Shown: positions 8,717 to 17,163 of the stretch, in pieces | Position numbering within the stretch: the first letter of the stretch is position 1 | Layout: each line of letters starts with the position of its first letter | Origin: Novosphingobium kaempferiae | GTDB lineage: Bacteria > Pseudomonadota > Alphaproteobacteria > Sphingomonadales > Sphingomonadaceae | Direction of reading: 5' to 3' | NCBI RefSeq assembly: GCF_021227995.1 | Contig: NZ_CP089301.1 | Coordinates: forward strand, 2,232,001-2,296,000 | DNA length: 64,000 nucleotides | Translations under genes and position numbers: made by a program | Notes under the pieces: generated by a model | What the model was told of the DNA's origin: nothing | Databases searched by the model: none | The model's input: the letters and a program-made list of their open reading frames with translations, nothing else

Positions 8717-11700
8717 GAAGTCCTCCCCTGACCCGCCAGCCATTCCACGGCATTGGCGAGGAAGCGGCGCTGCAGCGGCGCCACCATGTCCGGCATGCGG
8801 TGCAGAACCGCGCGCATGCCCTTGTTTGCCGCGACCAGCGTGGCCGCGCCGTTATGCCGGTCATGGTCGCGGCTGTACCCGGCGACGATCTCGACGCCCG
8901 GCCCGTCGACCAGCAACCCGTTCGACAGCCTGCCGTCGATCTGGTGGAAGATTCCTGCCGCCCTGTCCGCCGGGATGCCCGCGAAGAGCGGATGCGCGCG
9001 CAGGTAGTTCCAGTTGCCCATCCACGGCGCGCGGATGTCACCCACGGTCCCGTCGAAGCGCAGCAGGCCGAGGTCGGCCAGTTGCCGCGCGACACCCTCG
9101 GACAGGCCGTCCTCCGGCACCAGCGCCAGCAGTGGCACGCCCTTGCCTACCGCAGCGAGGACCGGCGGCGGCAGTTCGCCCAGGACCAGCTTGGGCTTCT
9201 CGCCCTTCTTGGGCTGCGCTTCGAGGCCGGTCTGCTCACCGATCTGGCGGCGCGCGATCTCGTCCGCCTTGAGGCCCGAGGCGATCACCAGATCGTAGGA
9301 CTGCCCGGCGCGGAATTCCTCCAGCCTGAGACCGGGCAGCGTCTCAAGTTGCGCCCGCAGGCTGCGCGCGATGCCCGATACAGCGATACGCCTGCCGGAC
9401 GCCGCCTGTGCCGGAAGCGCCGTCACCCACAGGCTGCGCGTGAAGGTCGCGGCCGGAGCGCCGGAGAAGTAGACATGCACCTTCCATTCGCCCTCGCCCG
9501 AGAGCGCGGGCGTGCGCACTTCACGCGCGACGAGTTGGCTGAACCGGTCCGGCGCCGTCGCCGCAACCGCGTGGCGCGCCACCTCCCGCGCCGTGCCCTG
9601 CGGATCGATCAGCTCCAGCACCAGCTCGCCCGACACGGCCTTTCCGGTGTCGTTGAACAGGTAGAGATCGAGCACCGCGCTCTCCCCTGAAACGTAGGCC
9701 AGCCTCCGCTGCTTGGCGACCGGGCGTACCGGCAGCAGGCTCGCCCGGACGAGCGCTGGATCGGCTTTGAAGCCGCGCAGGTTGTCGACGATGCCGGAGT
9801 GGTTCTCGATCGCGGTGGTCTCCCACCCGCTGATCGCCGCCACGTCCACCTCGTCGCCGATGCGGATGTTTTCCATGTAATTGGCCCAGGCGTCGTAGCA
9901 CTTGGCCCCGATCGACTGGAACAGCGCCTGCGCGGTGGGGAAGGCCTTGCGGAATCCCCAGCGGTCGAGGAACGCCTCGGTATTGGCGAGGATCTCGGCA
10001 TGGTCGGCAAGGTCGTAGGACCGACCGCCCCCCTTGCGGATCGTCTCGACCATCGCGGCGTGATCGTCGGCGACGGCACAGCCTTCCATTTCGCCGAACT
10101 CGACGATGAAGGGCTTGCCCGTCTGGCGATGGATGTAGTCGTCCGGGCTCTTGTAGAAGGCGTCGTACCACTGGTCGCCCGCGCCCTGGTGGTTGTCCCA
10201 CCAGCCACCCCACTCGACCTCGTCGGAGCGGTAGTATTTGTCGCTGTAGGGCACGTACATCGCCTGCGACGCGCCGCGCTGGACGAAGCCGTCGTTGAGG
10301 ATGACCGTGCGGCTCGGGTCGGCGCGGTGCATCGCCAGCAGCACCGCCTGCACGTCCGGGTTCGCAAGGTCCGCGCCCAGTTCGTTCTGCAGCGTGTACT
10401 GGACCAGCGAGGGGTGCGAGCGGAATGCGCGGACCATCGCCACGCACTTCTCCACCTGATAATCCCGCGCGAAGCGGTCGGCCTCCGAGAGTTCGCCGTT
10501 CTTGCCGTAGCTGGCGATGGCGAAGCGCCCGCCGCCGGGCTCCATCACGCGCAGCAGACCCTTCTCGTCCTGCCGGTCGAGCACCTCGCGCTTGCCGACG
10601 TTGCGATGGAAATGCAGGCAGTTGAGACCCAGCGCCTTGGCCGCCTCGACTTCCTTCACCGCCAGTTCCGGCCTCGGCCAGAGCCCGTTGAAGCCCCAGT
10701 ACCCCCACGAGATCGCCGAGTAGAGCTTGATGCGTCGCCCGTTGAGGCGCAGCAGCGCGTCGCCGCCCAGCCCTTCCGGCGCGAACCAGCGGAAGCCGAA
10801 GCGCGCCTCGCGCACATCCTTGCCGAACGACAGCCGCAGGGTGTGGAGCACCGGATCGTCGAGATCCCACAGCTTCGCGCCACTCGCCTCGATGCGGAAG
10901 CGGACATGCGCGGTGACACCCTCCGCCCGTGCTTCCTCCAGCGTGACTTTCGCCGGGACGCGCGCGCCTGTGCCGTCGACGAGCACCGCCTTGGCGAGCT
11001 TCCCCGCCTTTGCCGCCAGCGCGGCGTCCCGGCACGCGACCTCCATGTGGGCGGTAACGGTGCGCGGCTCGGGCGTGTTCAGCACCCAGGCATCGGCGAC
11101 ATGCGCTTCCAGCGGGTGGCTGGTGACATGCACGTCGCGGTCGATCCCGCCGAAGCCGTGCGAGCGGAACAGCTTCACCGCGCCCCAGGTCATCGTGGTG
11201 GAATCGCGCCAGTCGTAACGACCGCCGGGGTTGGTGATGCGGATCGCCAGCCGGTTGGCCTTGCCGGGCTTCAGCGCGTCGGTCAGGTCGCAGACGATCG
11301 GCAGTTCCGCCATGATCGAATAGCCAACGAGCCTGCCGTTCAGGAAAACTTCCGCCCTCAGCCGCGCGCCGCGGATATGGAGCAGCGTGCGCCTTCCCGC
11401 GAAGGATGCAGGCGCGTCGAAGTCCCGATACCACCAGGAAACGCCGCGATAGGCGCCGTTCTGCGGGACGGGATCGTCGTTGGCGTAGCGATACTCGTCG
11501 TCGGTATAAGGCCGCTCGCCCAGCTTGCCCCAGACGTGTTCCTCGACCGTGGTGGGCAGCGTGACGGTGGCCGAAGCCGCGGTATCGAGCACGCTCCAGC
11601 CGCCGGTCGGCGGATTGACGGGAAGGCTCGCCAGATCGACCTGCGAGGGCAGGAATATGCGATCATCCGCGAACCGCGCATCGCGGTCGAGCCACAGGCG

Positions 11701-11826
11701 CCAGCCCTCGTCCGGCAGCGACAGGCGGTTGCCGACCGGTGCGGCGGACGCTGAAAGCGGCAACATCGTGATCGCACCCGACGCGCCAGCGACGCCGAGG
11801 AACCCTCGCCGATCGAGCGCCGTCAT
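8713..11826 (-). CDS. glycoside hydrolase family 2 protein, large, exported by Tat
   Basis: Glycosidase of about 1037 residues. The N-terminus has a twin-arginine signal (LDRRGFLGVAGASGAITMLPL). A sugar-binding jelly roll follows (GVSWWYRDFDAP near residue 130; FLNGRLVGYS near 165), then an immunoglobulin-like domain and the TIM barrel with the acid/base glutamate in YTLQNELGADL (about residue 482) and a candidate nucleophile in FIVEFGEMEG (about 576-579). The C-terminal 400 residues hold extra beta domains. The family includes beta-galactosidases, glucuronidases, mannosidases and galacturonidases; co-transcription with a pectinesterase favours a pectin side-chain linkage, but specificity cannot be read. 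The ATG at 11826 follows GAAGGTG. Divergent from GH3 across a promoter with two GATAGCGCTATC boxes. Confidence 0.82.
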   Translation of the reverse strand: MTALDRRGFLGVAGASGAITMLPLSASAAPVGNRLSLPDEGWRLWLDRDARFADDRIFLPSQVDLASLPVNPPTGGWSVLDTAASATVTLPTTVEEHVWGKLGERPYTDDEYRYANDDPVPQNGAYRGVSWWYRDFDAPASFAGRRTLLHIRGARLRAEVFLNGRLVGYSIMAELPIVCDLTDALKPGKANRLAIRITNPGGRYDWRDSTTMTWGAVKLFRSHGFGGIDRDVHVTSHPLEAHVADAWVLNTPEPRTVTAHMEVACRDAALAAKAGKLAKAVLVDGTGARVPAKVTLEEARAEGVTAHVRFRIEASGAKLWDLDDPVLHTLRLSFGKDVREARFGFRWFAPEGLGGDALLRLNGRRIKLYSAISWGYWGFNGLWPRPELAVKEVEAAKALGLNCLHFHRNVGKREVLDRQDEKGLLRVMEPGGGRFAIASYGKNGELSEADRFARDYQVEKCVAMVRAFRSHPSLVQYTLQNELGADLANPDVQAVLLAMHRADPSRTVILNDGFVQRGASQAMYVPYSDKYYRSDEVEWGGWWDNHQGAGDQWYDAFYKSPDDYIHRQTGKPFIVEFGEMEGCAVADDHAAMVETIRKGGGRSYDLADHAEILANTEAFLDRWGFRKAFPTAQALFQSIGAKCYDAWANYMENIRIGDEVDVAAISGWETTAIENHSGIVDNLRGFKADPALVRASLLPVRPVAKQRRLAYVSGESAVLDLYLFNDTGKAVSGELVLELIDPQGTAREVARHAVAATAPDRFSQLVAREVRTPALSGEGEWKVHVYFSGAPAATFTRSLWVTALPAQAASGRRIAVSGIARSLRAQLETLPGLRLEEFRAGQSYDLVIASGLKADEIARRQIGEQTGLEAQPKKGEKPKLVLGELPPPVLAAVGKGVPLLALVPEDGLSEGVARQLADLGLLRFDGTVGDIRAPWMGNWNYLRAHPLFAGIPADRAAGIFHQIDGRLSNGLLVDGPGVEIVAGYSRDHDRHNGAATLVAANKGMRAVLHRMPDMVAPLQRRFLANAVEWLAGQGRTS

Positions 11827-11920
11827 GCGCACACCTTCGACAACCGATACACGGATTTCTGCCGCTTCATGCCGTCCTTTCCCTGTTGCTTCGCCTGTTC
11901 TGCCAGGTCGTCATCTTTAC

Positions 11921-11932
11921 GATAGCGCTATC
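11921..11932. promoter_or_regulatory. palindromic operator GATAGCGCTATC, copy 1 (GH2 side)
   Basis: Perfect 12-base palindrome about 95 bases upstream of the GH2 start. The same palindrome recurs at 12047-12058 and, extended to 16 bases, at 57203-57218. The GCGC centre with GATA/TATC arms resembles XylR/LacI-family boxes of Caulobacter and Xanthomonas (remembered consensus close to TGTTAGCGCTA). No LacI gene lies in the window. Confidence 0.7.
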
Positions 11933-12046
11933 ATATTGTGACGCAAGCCCCTATCGGAAGGCATCGCGACGTGAACCGCTTTTGCGAAGTCGATTGCGGA
12001 ACAGTGACACAAGTTCGCAAGTCTCTTGCAATGTCGAAGCGCACTA

Positions 12047-12058
12047 GATAGCGCTATC
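12047..12058. promoter_or_regulatory. palindromic operator GATAGCGCTATC, copy 2 (GH3 side)
   Basis: Perfect palindrome identical to copy 1, ending 23 bases before the GH3 GTG start, a position where a bound repressor would block transcription initiation. Centre-to-centre distance to copy 1 is 126 bases, close to twelve helical turns, so both could be bound on the same face of the DNA. Confidence 0.72.
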
Positions 12059-12081
12059 ACCAAATAACAGGGGAGAGTACC

Positions 12082-14703
12082 GTGAAGCACCGAATCGGGC
12101 TGCTGCTATGCGCGGCGACCAGCGTTCTTCCAGCCGTGGCACGGGCCGAGGAGCCAAGCACGGCCTCGCTCCAGCGCCGGGCCGCGGAGATGGTGTCCGC
12201 GATGTCGCTGGAGGAGAAGGCGGGCCAGCTCAAGGGCGAGGCGCCCGCGATCCCGCGCCTCGGCATTCCCGCCTACGACTGGTGGAGCGAGGGTCTCCAC
12301 GGCGTCGCCCGCGCCGGGGAAGCGACGGTATTCCCGCAGGCCGTGGCCATGGCCGCCACCTTCGACGCCCCGCTCATCGGGCAGACGGGCGATGTGATCT
12401 CGACCGAATTTCGCGCCAAGTACCGCGAGACTCTGGGCACGGACGGCAGTTCGAAGCGCTATCGCGGGCTCACCGTCTGGTCCCCCAACATCAACATCTT
12501 CCGCGATCCGCGCTGGGGGCGCGGGCAGGAGACCTTCGGCGAGGACCCCTACCTCACTTCCCGCATGGGCGTGTCGTTCGTGCGCGGGCTGCAGGGTGAC
12601 GATCCGGTATTCTACAAGACCGCCGCCGTCGCCAAGCATTTCGCGGTCCACAGCGGGCCGGAAAGCAACCGGCATCATGAGGACGTCCACCCCTCCCCCT
12701 ACGATCTCGAGGACACGTACCTCCCCGCCTTCCGCGCCACGGTGACCGAGGCCCGGCCCGCCGGGATCATGTGCGCCTACAATGCGATCGACGGCGTGCC
12801 TGCCTGCGGAAGCCCGCTGCTGGCGCAGAAACTGCGCGGGGACTGGGGCTTTGCGGGGCATGTCGTCACCGACTGCGCAGCGATGGTCGATTTCTTCAAC
12901 CCCGAAGCCCACGCCTACAGCCGCGATCCGGCGGATGCGGTGGCGAGTGCGGTGCGGGCGGGGACCGACCTGATCTGCGTGGAATTCGGGCGCGACAAGT
13001 CGTCCGACCCGGCGATCATCGTCGATGCCGTGCGCCGCAACCTGCTGCCCGAGCCCATGCTGGACCGCGCCATCGAACGCACCCTGACCGACCGCCTGCG
13101 CCTTGGCCTGCCCGGCGAAACGACGCCTTACAGTACCATAAGCCCTGCACTGAACGACACCAAGGAGCACGCAGAGCTGAACCGAAAGGTCGCTCGCGAG
13201 TCCCTGGTGCTGCTCAAGAACGACGGACTGCTGCCTCTGGCGAAGGCGCCGCGCTCCATCGCGGTGATCGGCCCGAATGCCGACAGCGTCGACGCGCTCG
13301 TCGGCAACTACAACGGTACGCCCTCCCACCCCGTCACCATTCTGGAGGGCCTGCGCCAGCGCTTCCCCGAAGCGCGCATCGAGTACGTTGAGGGCACCGG
13401 CCATGTCGGCCCGCCGCTCAAGTCCGTGCCCGGCGCGGTGCTCTGCGTCGATGCCGCGTGCAACGCCAAGGGCGTGACCGTCGAGGAGTTCGCCGGGCCC
13501 GAGACGACGGGCAAGGCGGTGAGCCGGAGCACCCGCGCCGACGTCGGCTTCGGCTGGGGCCGCCCGGCGCGTGCGCAGCGTCGCAGCGCGATGCGGTGGA
13601 GCGGGTGGATCGTGCCCGAGGCCACCAGCGAGTACCACTTCCGCATGAACCTCGACGACGGCTACCGCATCCTCGTCGATGGCACCGAGATCGCCGATGC
13701 GTGGGATCCGGGCGACCCGCCCTCGATCCACAACGACGGGGTGACGCTGACCGCGGGGAAGGCGCATCGCATCGTCGTCGAGGCGCGGCAGGAGGGCGAT
13801 CGCGGCGACCAGTCGCTGCTGTGGACCGACATGCGCGAGCAGGAGGGCGCCGCGCTTGCCGCCGCCAGGAACGCCGACCTCGTCGTCTTCGCCGCCGGGC
13901 TCAACGCCAGGCTGGAGGGCGAGGAGATGCGCGTCAACGCGCCGGGCTTCGCGGGCGGCGACCGCACCAGCCTCGACCTGCCCGCGCCGCAGGAGACGCT
14001 GCTCGAACAGCTTCACGCCACCGGCAAGCCCGTCGTGCTGGTGCTGATGAACGGCAGCGCGATGAGCGTGAACTGGGCGCAGGCCAACCTGCCCGCCATC
14101 GTCGAGGCCTGGTATCCGGGCGGCGTCGGCGGGCGCGCGGTGGCGGACATGATCGCGGGCGACTTCTCCCCCGCCGGTCGCCTGCCGGTGACGTTCTACA
14201 GCTCCGCCGACCAGCTTCCGGCCTTCGGCGATTACGCGATGAAGGGCCGCACCTACCGGTACTTCGGGGGCAAGCCGCTCTACCCCTTCGGCTATGGCCT
14301 GAGCTACACCAGCTTCGCCTATGCCCCGCCGGTGGCGGCGAAGAGCGTGGTCGCGGGCAAGCCGCTCGAAGTCTCAACCCGGATCACCAACAGCGGCAAG
14401 CGCGCAAGCGATGAGGTGGCGCAACTCTACGTGCGCCATGTTGGCGCTGGCACCGGCGGCACTCCGGCGCCGCGCCACGCGCTGCAGGGCTTCTCGCGCA
14501 TCCACCTCGAACCCGGCGAAAGCCGCGAGGTGCGCTTCACGCTCGAAGCCCGCGCGCTGAGCAGCGTCGACGACAAGGGCGCGCGCAGCGTCCTGCCCGG
14601 CGAGGTCGAGATCTGGGTCGGCGGCGGCCAGCCCGACACCGGCGCACCGGGGGGCTGGATCAGGACGAAGATAACCGGCAAGACCATGCCACTGCCGAAA
14701 TAA
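12082..14703 (+). CDS. glycoside hydrolase family 3 protein with PA14 insert
   Basis: Exported beta-glycosidase of 873 residues, likely a beta-glucosidase or beta-xylosidase. Signal peptide RIGLLLCAATSVLPAVARA; N-terminal barrel with YDWWSEGLHGVAR (about 65-77), KHFAVHSGPE (about 185-194) and the nucleophile aspartate in HVVTDCAAM (about 264); the second alpha/beta domain; a PA14 insertion (EYHFRMNLDDGYRILVDG, about residues 516-533); and a C-terminal fibronectin-like domain. The start is GTG at 12082 behind GGGGAGAG. PL10 follows 21 bases after the stop, so the two form an operon. The palindrome 23 bases upstream suggests control by a xylose-type LacI regulator, which favours a xylosidase or arabinosidase role; this is inference. 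Confidence 0.88.
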   Translation: MKHRIGLLLCAATSVLPAVARAEEPSTASLQRRAAEMVSAMSLEEKAGQLKGEAPAIPRLGIPAYDWWSEGLHGVARAGEATVFPQAVAMAATFDAPLIGQTGDVISTEFRAKYRETLGTDGSSKRYRGLTVWSPNINIFRDPRWGRGQETFGEDPYLTSRMGVSFVRGLQGDDPVFYKTAAVAKHFAVHSGPESNRHHEDVHPSPYDLEDTYLPAFRATVTEARPAGIMCAYNAIDGVPACGSPLLAQKLRGDWGFAGHVVTDCAAMVDFFNPEAHAYSRDPADAVASAVRAGTDLICVEFGRDKSSDPAIIVDAVRRNLLPEPMLDRAIERTLTDRLRLGLPGETTPYSTISPALNDTKEHAELNRKVARESLVLLKNDGLLPLAKAPRSIAVIGPNADSVDALVGNYNGTPSHPVTILEGLRQRFPEARIEYVEGTGHVGPPLKSVPGAVLCVDAACNAKGVTVEEFAGPETTGKAVSRSTRADVGFGWGRPARAQRRSAMRWSGWIVPEATSEYHFRMNLDDGYRILVDGTEIADAWDPGDPPSIHNDGVTLTAGKAHRIVVEARQEGDRGDQSLLWTDMREQEGAALAAARNADLVVFAAGLNARLEGEEMRVNAPGFAGGDRTSLDLPAPQETLLEQLHATGKPVVLVLMNGSAMSVNWAQANLPAIVEAWYPGGVGGRAVADMIAGDFSPAGRLPVTFYSSADQLPAFGDYAMKGRTYRYFGGKPLYPFGYGLSYTSFAYAPPVAAKSVVAGKPLEVSTRITNSGKRASDEVAQLYVRHVGAGTGGTPAPRHALQGFSRIHLEPGESREVRFTLEARALSSVDDKGARSVLPGEVEIWVGGGQPDTGAPGGWIRTKITGKTMPLPK

Positions 14704-14724
14704 GGCGGATCGGGAGAGAGAAAC

Positions 14725-16044
14725 ATGAACCGCTTCAGGACGATACTGCTCGCCACCACGCTTTCCTGCGCCACCCTCGCCGGGATGGCGCAAGCCGCCA
14801 CCATCGGCACCATGACCCCGGCCGAGCCGGTGACCGCCACCCGCATCGCCGCGCTTCCGGCGGCCCAGCGCGCGGCGTGGGACGGCTATCTCGCCCGGTC
14901 GAAGGCGCTGATGGCGGCGGACCAGGCCGCGCTCGTCGCCGAGCGCAAGGACCATCCCGCCAGCAACCCGCCCGCGGGCCCCTCGGGCGGCGGCGGGATG
15001 CCGCTGGACCGGCCCGCCGCATGGTACGCCGGGGCCGAAGCGCGCCGCGTCGCCGCCACCATCGTCAGCTTCCAGACGCCGGCGGGCGGCTGGGGCAAGA
15101 ACATGGAGCGCTCCGGCCCCGCCCGCGTCCCCGGCGAAAGCTGGGTGCCGCACGAGAACCTGCCCGCCAATGCGCGCGAGGACATCGTCAGCGCCACCCC
15201 CGAATGGCGCTACGTCGGCACCATCGACAACAACGCCACGCTCGACGAGATGCGCTTCCTCGCCCGCGTGCAGGCGCAGGCCCCCGGCAAGGAGGGCGAC
15301 GCCGCGCGCGCCGCGTTCCGCAAGGGCCTCGCCTACCTGCTCGAAGCGCAGTTCCCCAACGGCGGCTGGCCGCAGGTCTACCCGTTGCAGGGCGGCTACC
15401 ACGACGCGGTGACGTACAACGACGACGCCATGGCGCAGGTGCTCGCGCTGCTGGACGACGTGGCGGCGCGCAAGGGCGACTTCGCCTTCGTCACCCCGGC
15501 CGAGGCGGCAAAGGCGCGCAAGGCCGCCGGGCGGGGCATCGCCGTGATCCTTTCCACGCAGGTCCGCGCGGGGAACGGGGCGCTGACCGGCTGGTCGCAG
15601 CAGCACGATGCGCTGACGCTGGCTCCGGTGGGCGCGCGCAATTTCGAGCCCGCCGCGCTGTCCAGCAACGAGAGCGCGCGGCTGCTCGCGGTGCTGATGG
15701 CGCAGCCCTCGCCCTCGCCGCAGCTTGTCGCGGCGGTGCATTCCGGCGCGGCCTGGCTGCGCTCGGTCGCGGTGCGCGACAAGGTGTGGAGCAATGCGCC
15801 CGACGACAGCGGCCTGATCGGTCGGCACCTGTCCAGCAAGCCCGGCGCAGGGCCGATCTGGGCGCGGTACTACGACATGAAGACGCAGCAGCCGATCTTC
15901 GGCGACCGCGACAAGTCGATCCACGACGACGCCAACGAGATCAGCCTCGAACGGCGCAACGGCTACAGCTGGTACGGTGCCGGACCGGCGCAGGCGCTCA
16001 AGCTGTACGACGAGTGGGCGAAGGCGCATCCGCAGAAGGGCTGA
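14725..16044 (+). CDS. pelA: pectate lyase, polysaccharide lyase family 10
   Basis: Secreted lyase of 439 residues that cleaves de-esterified homogalacturonan by beta-elimination. Signal peptide (ILLATTLSCATLAGMAQA), a linker rich in proline and glycine, then the PL10 toroid with its usual signatures: TPAGGWGKNMERSG, GTIDNNATLDEMRFLARV, FPNGGWPQVYPLQGGYHDAVTYNDDAM and, near the end, ERRNGYSWYGAGPAQAL. Length fits PelA/Pel-15E members. The ATG at 14725 follows GGGAGAGA. It lies 21 bases after GH3 and presumably shares its promoter. Pectinesterase on the opposite strand would prepare its substrate. An 11-base-pair hairpin at 16109-16155 probably ends the operon. Confidence 0.92.
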   Translation: MNRFRTILLATTLSCATLAGMAQAATIGTMTPAEPVTATRIAALPAAQRAAWDGYLARSKALMAADQAALVAERKDHPASNPPAGPSGGGGMPLDRPAAWYAGAEARRVAATIVSFQTPAGGWGKNMERSGPARVPGESWVPHENLPANAREDIVSATPEWRYVGTIDNNATLDEMRFLARVQAQAPGKEGDAARAAFRKGLAYLLEAQFPNGGWPQVYPLQGGYHDAVTYNDDAMAQVLALLDDVAARKGDFAFVTPAEAAKARKAAGRGIAVILSTQVRAGNGALTGWSQQHDALTLAPVGARNFEPAALSSNESARLLAVLMAQPSPSPQLVAAVHSGAAWLRSVAVRDKVWSNAPDDSGLIGRHLSSKPGAGPIWARYYDMKTQQPIFGDRDKSIHDDANEISLERRNGYSWYGAGPAQALKLYDEWAKAHPQKG

Positions 16045-16108
16045 GGCGACTTCCGGGCAAGGGGGCGGTGCAACCGCCGCCAACTGCCAATTGCAAAAAT
16101 CCCTGATG

Positions 16109-16155
16109 TGCCCGCCCGTTCCAGCGCCGAAGATCGGTGCCGTGACGGGCGGGCA
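16109..16155 (+). terminator. hairpin after the GH3-PL10 operon
   Basis: Arms TGCCCGCCCGT (16109-16119) and ACGGGCGGGCA (16145-16155) are perfectly complementary over 11 bases with a 25-base loop. There is no clear T-run, so it may attenuate or protect the 3' end rather than act as a classical intrinsic terminator. The next gene starts about 34 bases later. Confidence 0.4.
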
Positions 16156-16188
16156 TCCGCTGCGCCGCGTCGGTCTGCGGAGAGCATC

Positions 16189-17094
16189 GTGGTCGGAATA
16201 TCGGTGATCGAACAGGTCGGGCAGAAACTGCCGACAACCCATCACCGCACCGCGCAGGTCGCGGGGCTGGAGATCTTCTACCGAGAGGCAGGCCCGGCGG
16301 ATGCGCCGGTCGTGGTGCTACTGCACGGCTTTCCCAGTTCCTCGCACATGTACCGCAACCTCATCCCGCAACTGGCCGATCGCTACCACGTGATCGCGCC
16401 GGACTATCCGGGCTTCGGCCTCTCCGCGATGCCGTCGCGCGGGGAATTCGCCTATGGCTTCGACAGCTTCGCAGAGATCGTCTCCGGCCTGCTGACGCAA
16501 CTCGGCGCGGAACGGTATGCGCTCTACATCATGGACTACGGCGCGCCGACCGGGTTGCGGCTGGCGCTCAAGTACCCCGAGCGCGTGACCGCGCTCGTCG
16601 TCCAGAACGGCAATGCCTACGAGGAGGGGCTGCAGGCCTTCTTCGAGCCGACGCGCAGGCTGTGGGCCGACAACAGCGAGGCCAACCGCGACGCGATGCG
16701 GCCGTTCATGGCGCTCGAAGGCACGAAGTTCCAGTATGTCGACGGCGTCAAGGACATCTCGCGGCTGGACCCGGCGGCGTGGCTGTACGACCAGATCTTC
16801 CTCGACCGGCCGGGCGCGCAGGACATCCACCTCGACATCATCTACGACTACCGCACCAACGTGGAACTGTACCCCGCCTTCCACGCCTATTTCCGCGAGC
16901 ATCGCCCGCCCGCGCTGATCCTGTGGGGCGCGAACGACCAGATCTTCCCGGTGGACGGCGCGAAGGCCTTCCTGCGCGACCTGCCCGACGCCGAACTGCA
17001 CCTGCTCGACAGCGGCCACTTCGCGCTGGAGGACAAGGCGGACGAGATCGTGCCGCTGATGCGCGCCTTCCTGTCGCGCCATCTGGCGCGCTAG
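16189..17094 (+). CDS. alpha/beta hydrolase, epoxide hydrolase/haloalkane dehalogenase-like
   Basis: Cytoplasmic hydrolase of about 301 residues. The oxyanion-hole motif is LLHGFPSSSHMYRNLIPQLAD. The nucleophile elbow reads YIMDYGAPTG: an aspartate sits where lipases have serine, the pattern of epoxide hydrolases and dehalogenases. The acid is probably in ILWGANDQIFP and the base histidine in LLDSGHFALED. The start is uncertain: GTG at 16189 follows GGAGAG, GTG at 16204 is an alternative, and the frame is open to 16108. It is the first of three alpha/beta hydrolases in a row (16189, 17164, 19709). The substrate is unknown. Confidence 0.8.
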   Translation: MVGISVIEQVGQKLPTTHHRTAQVAGLEIFYREAGPADAPVVVLLHGFPSSSHMYRNLIPQLADRYHVIAPDYPGFGLSAMPSRGEFAYGFDSFAEIVSGLLTQLGAERYALYIMDYGAPTGLRLALKYPERVTALVVQNGNAYEEGLQAFFEPTRRLWADNSEANRDAMRPFMALEGTKFQYVDGVKDISRLDPAAWLYDQIFLDRPGAQDIHLDIIYDYRTNVELYPAFHAYFREHRPPALILWGANDQIFPVDGAKAFLRDLPDAELHLLDSGHFALEDKADEIVPLMRAFLSRHLAR

Positions 17095-17163
17095 GCGGAT
17101 CATGCTTACGGGTTCCACTGGGTGTCGGCGTTTCGGCACTTCCTTGACCAGACAGGCCTGCGC

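Noticed and set aside
9799..11754. 651-codon plus-strand frame inside GH2
   Set aside because: Shadow of the GH2 gene in a high-GC sequence; no motif, no ribosome site.
12106..14016. 636-codon minus-strand frame inside GH3
   Set aside because: Antisense to GH3, which has catalytic and PA14 motifs; composition is that of a shadow.
14374..16245. 623-codon minus-strand frame opposite the end of GH3 and PL10
   Set aside because: Antisense to two well-identified enzymes; no domain seen.
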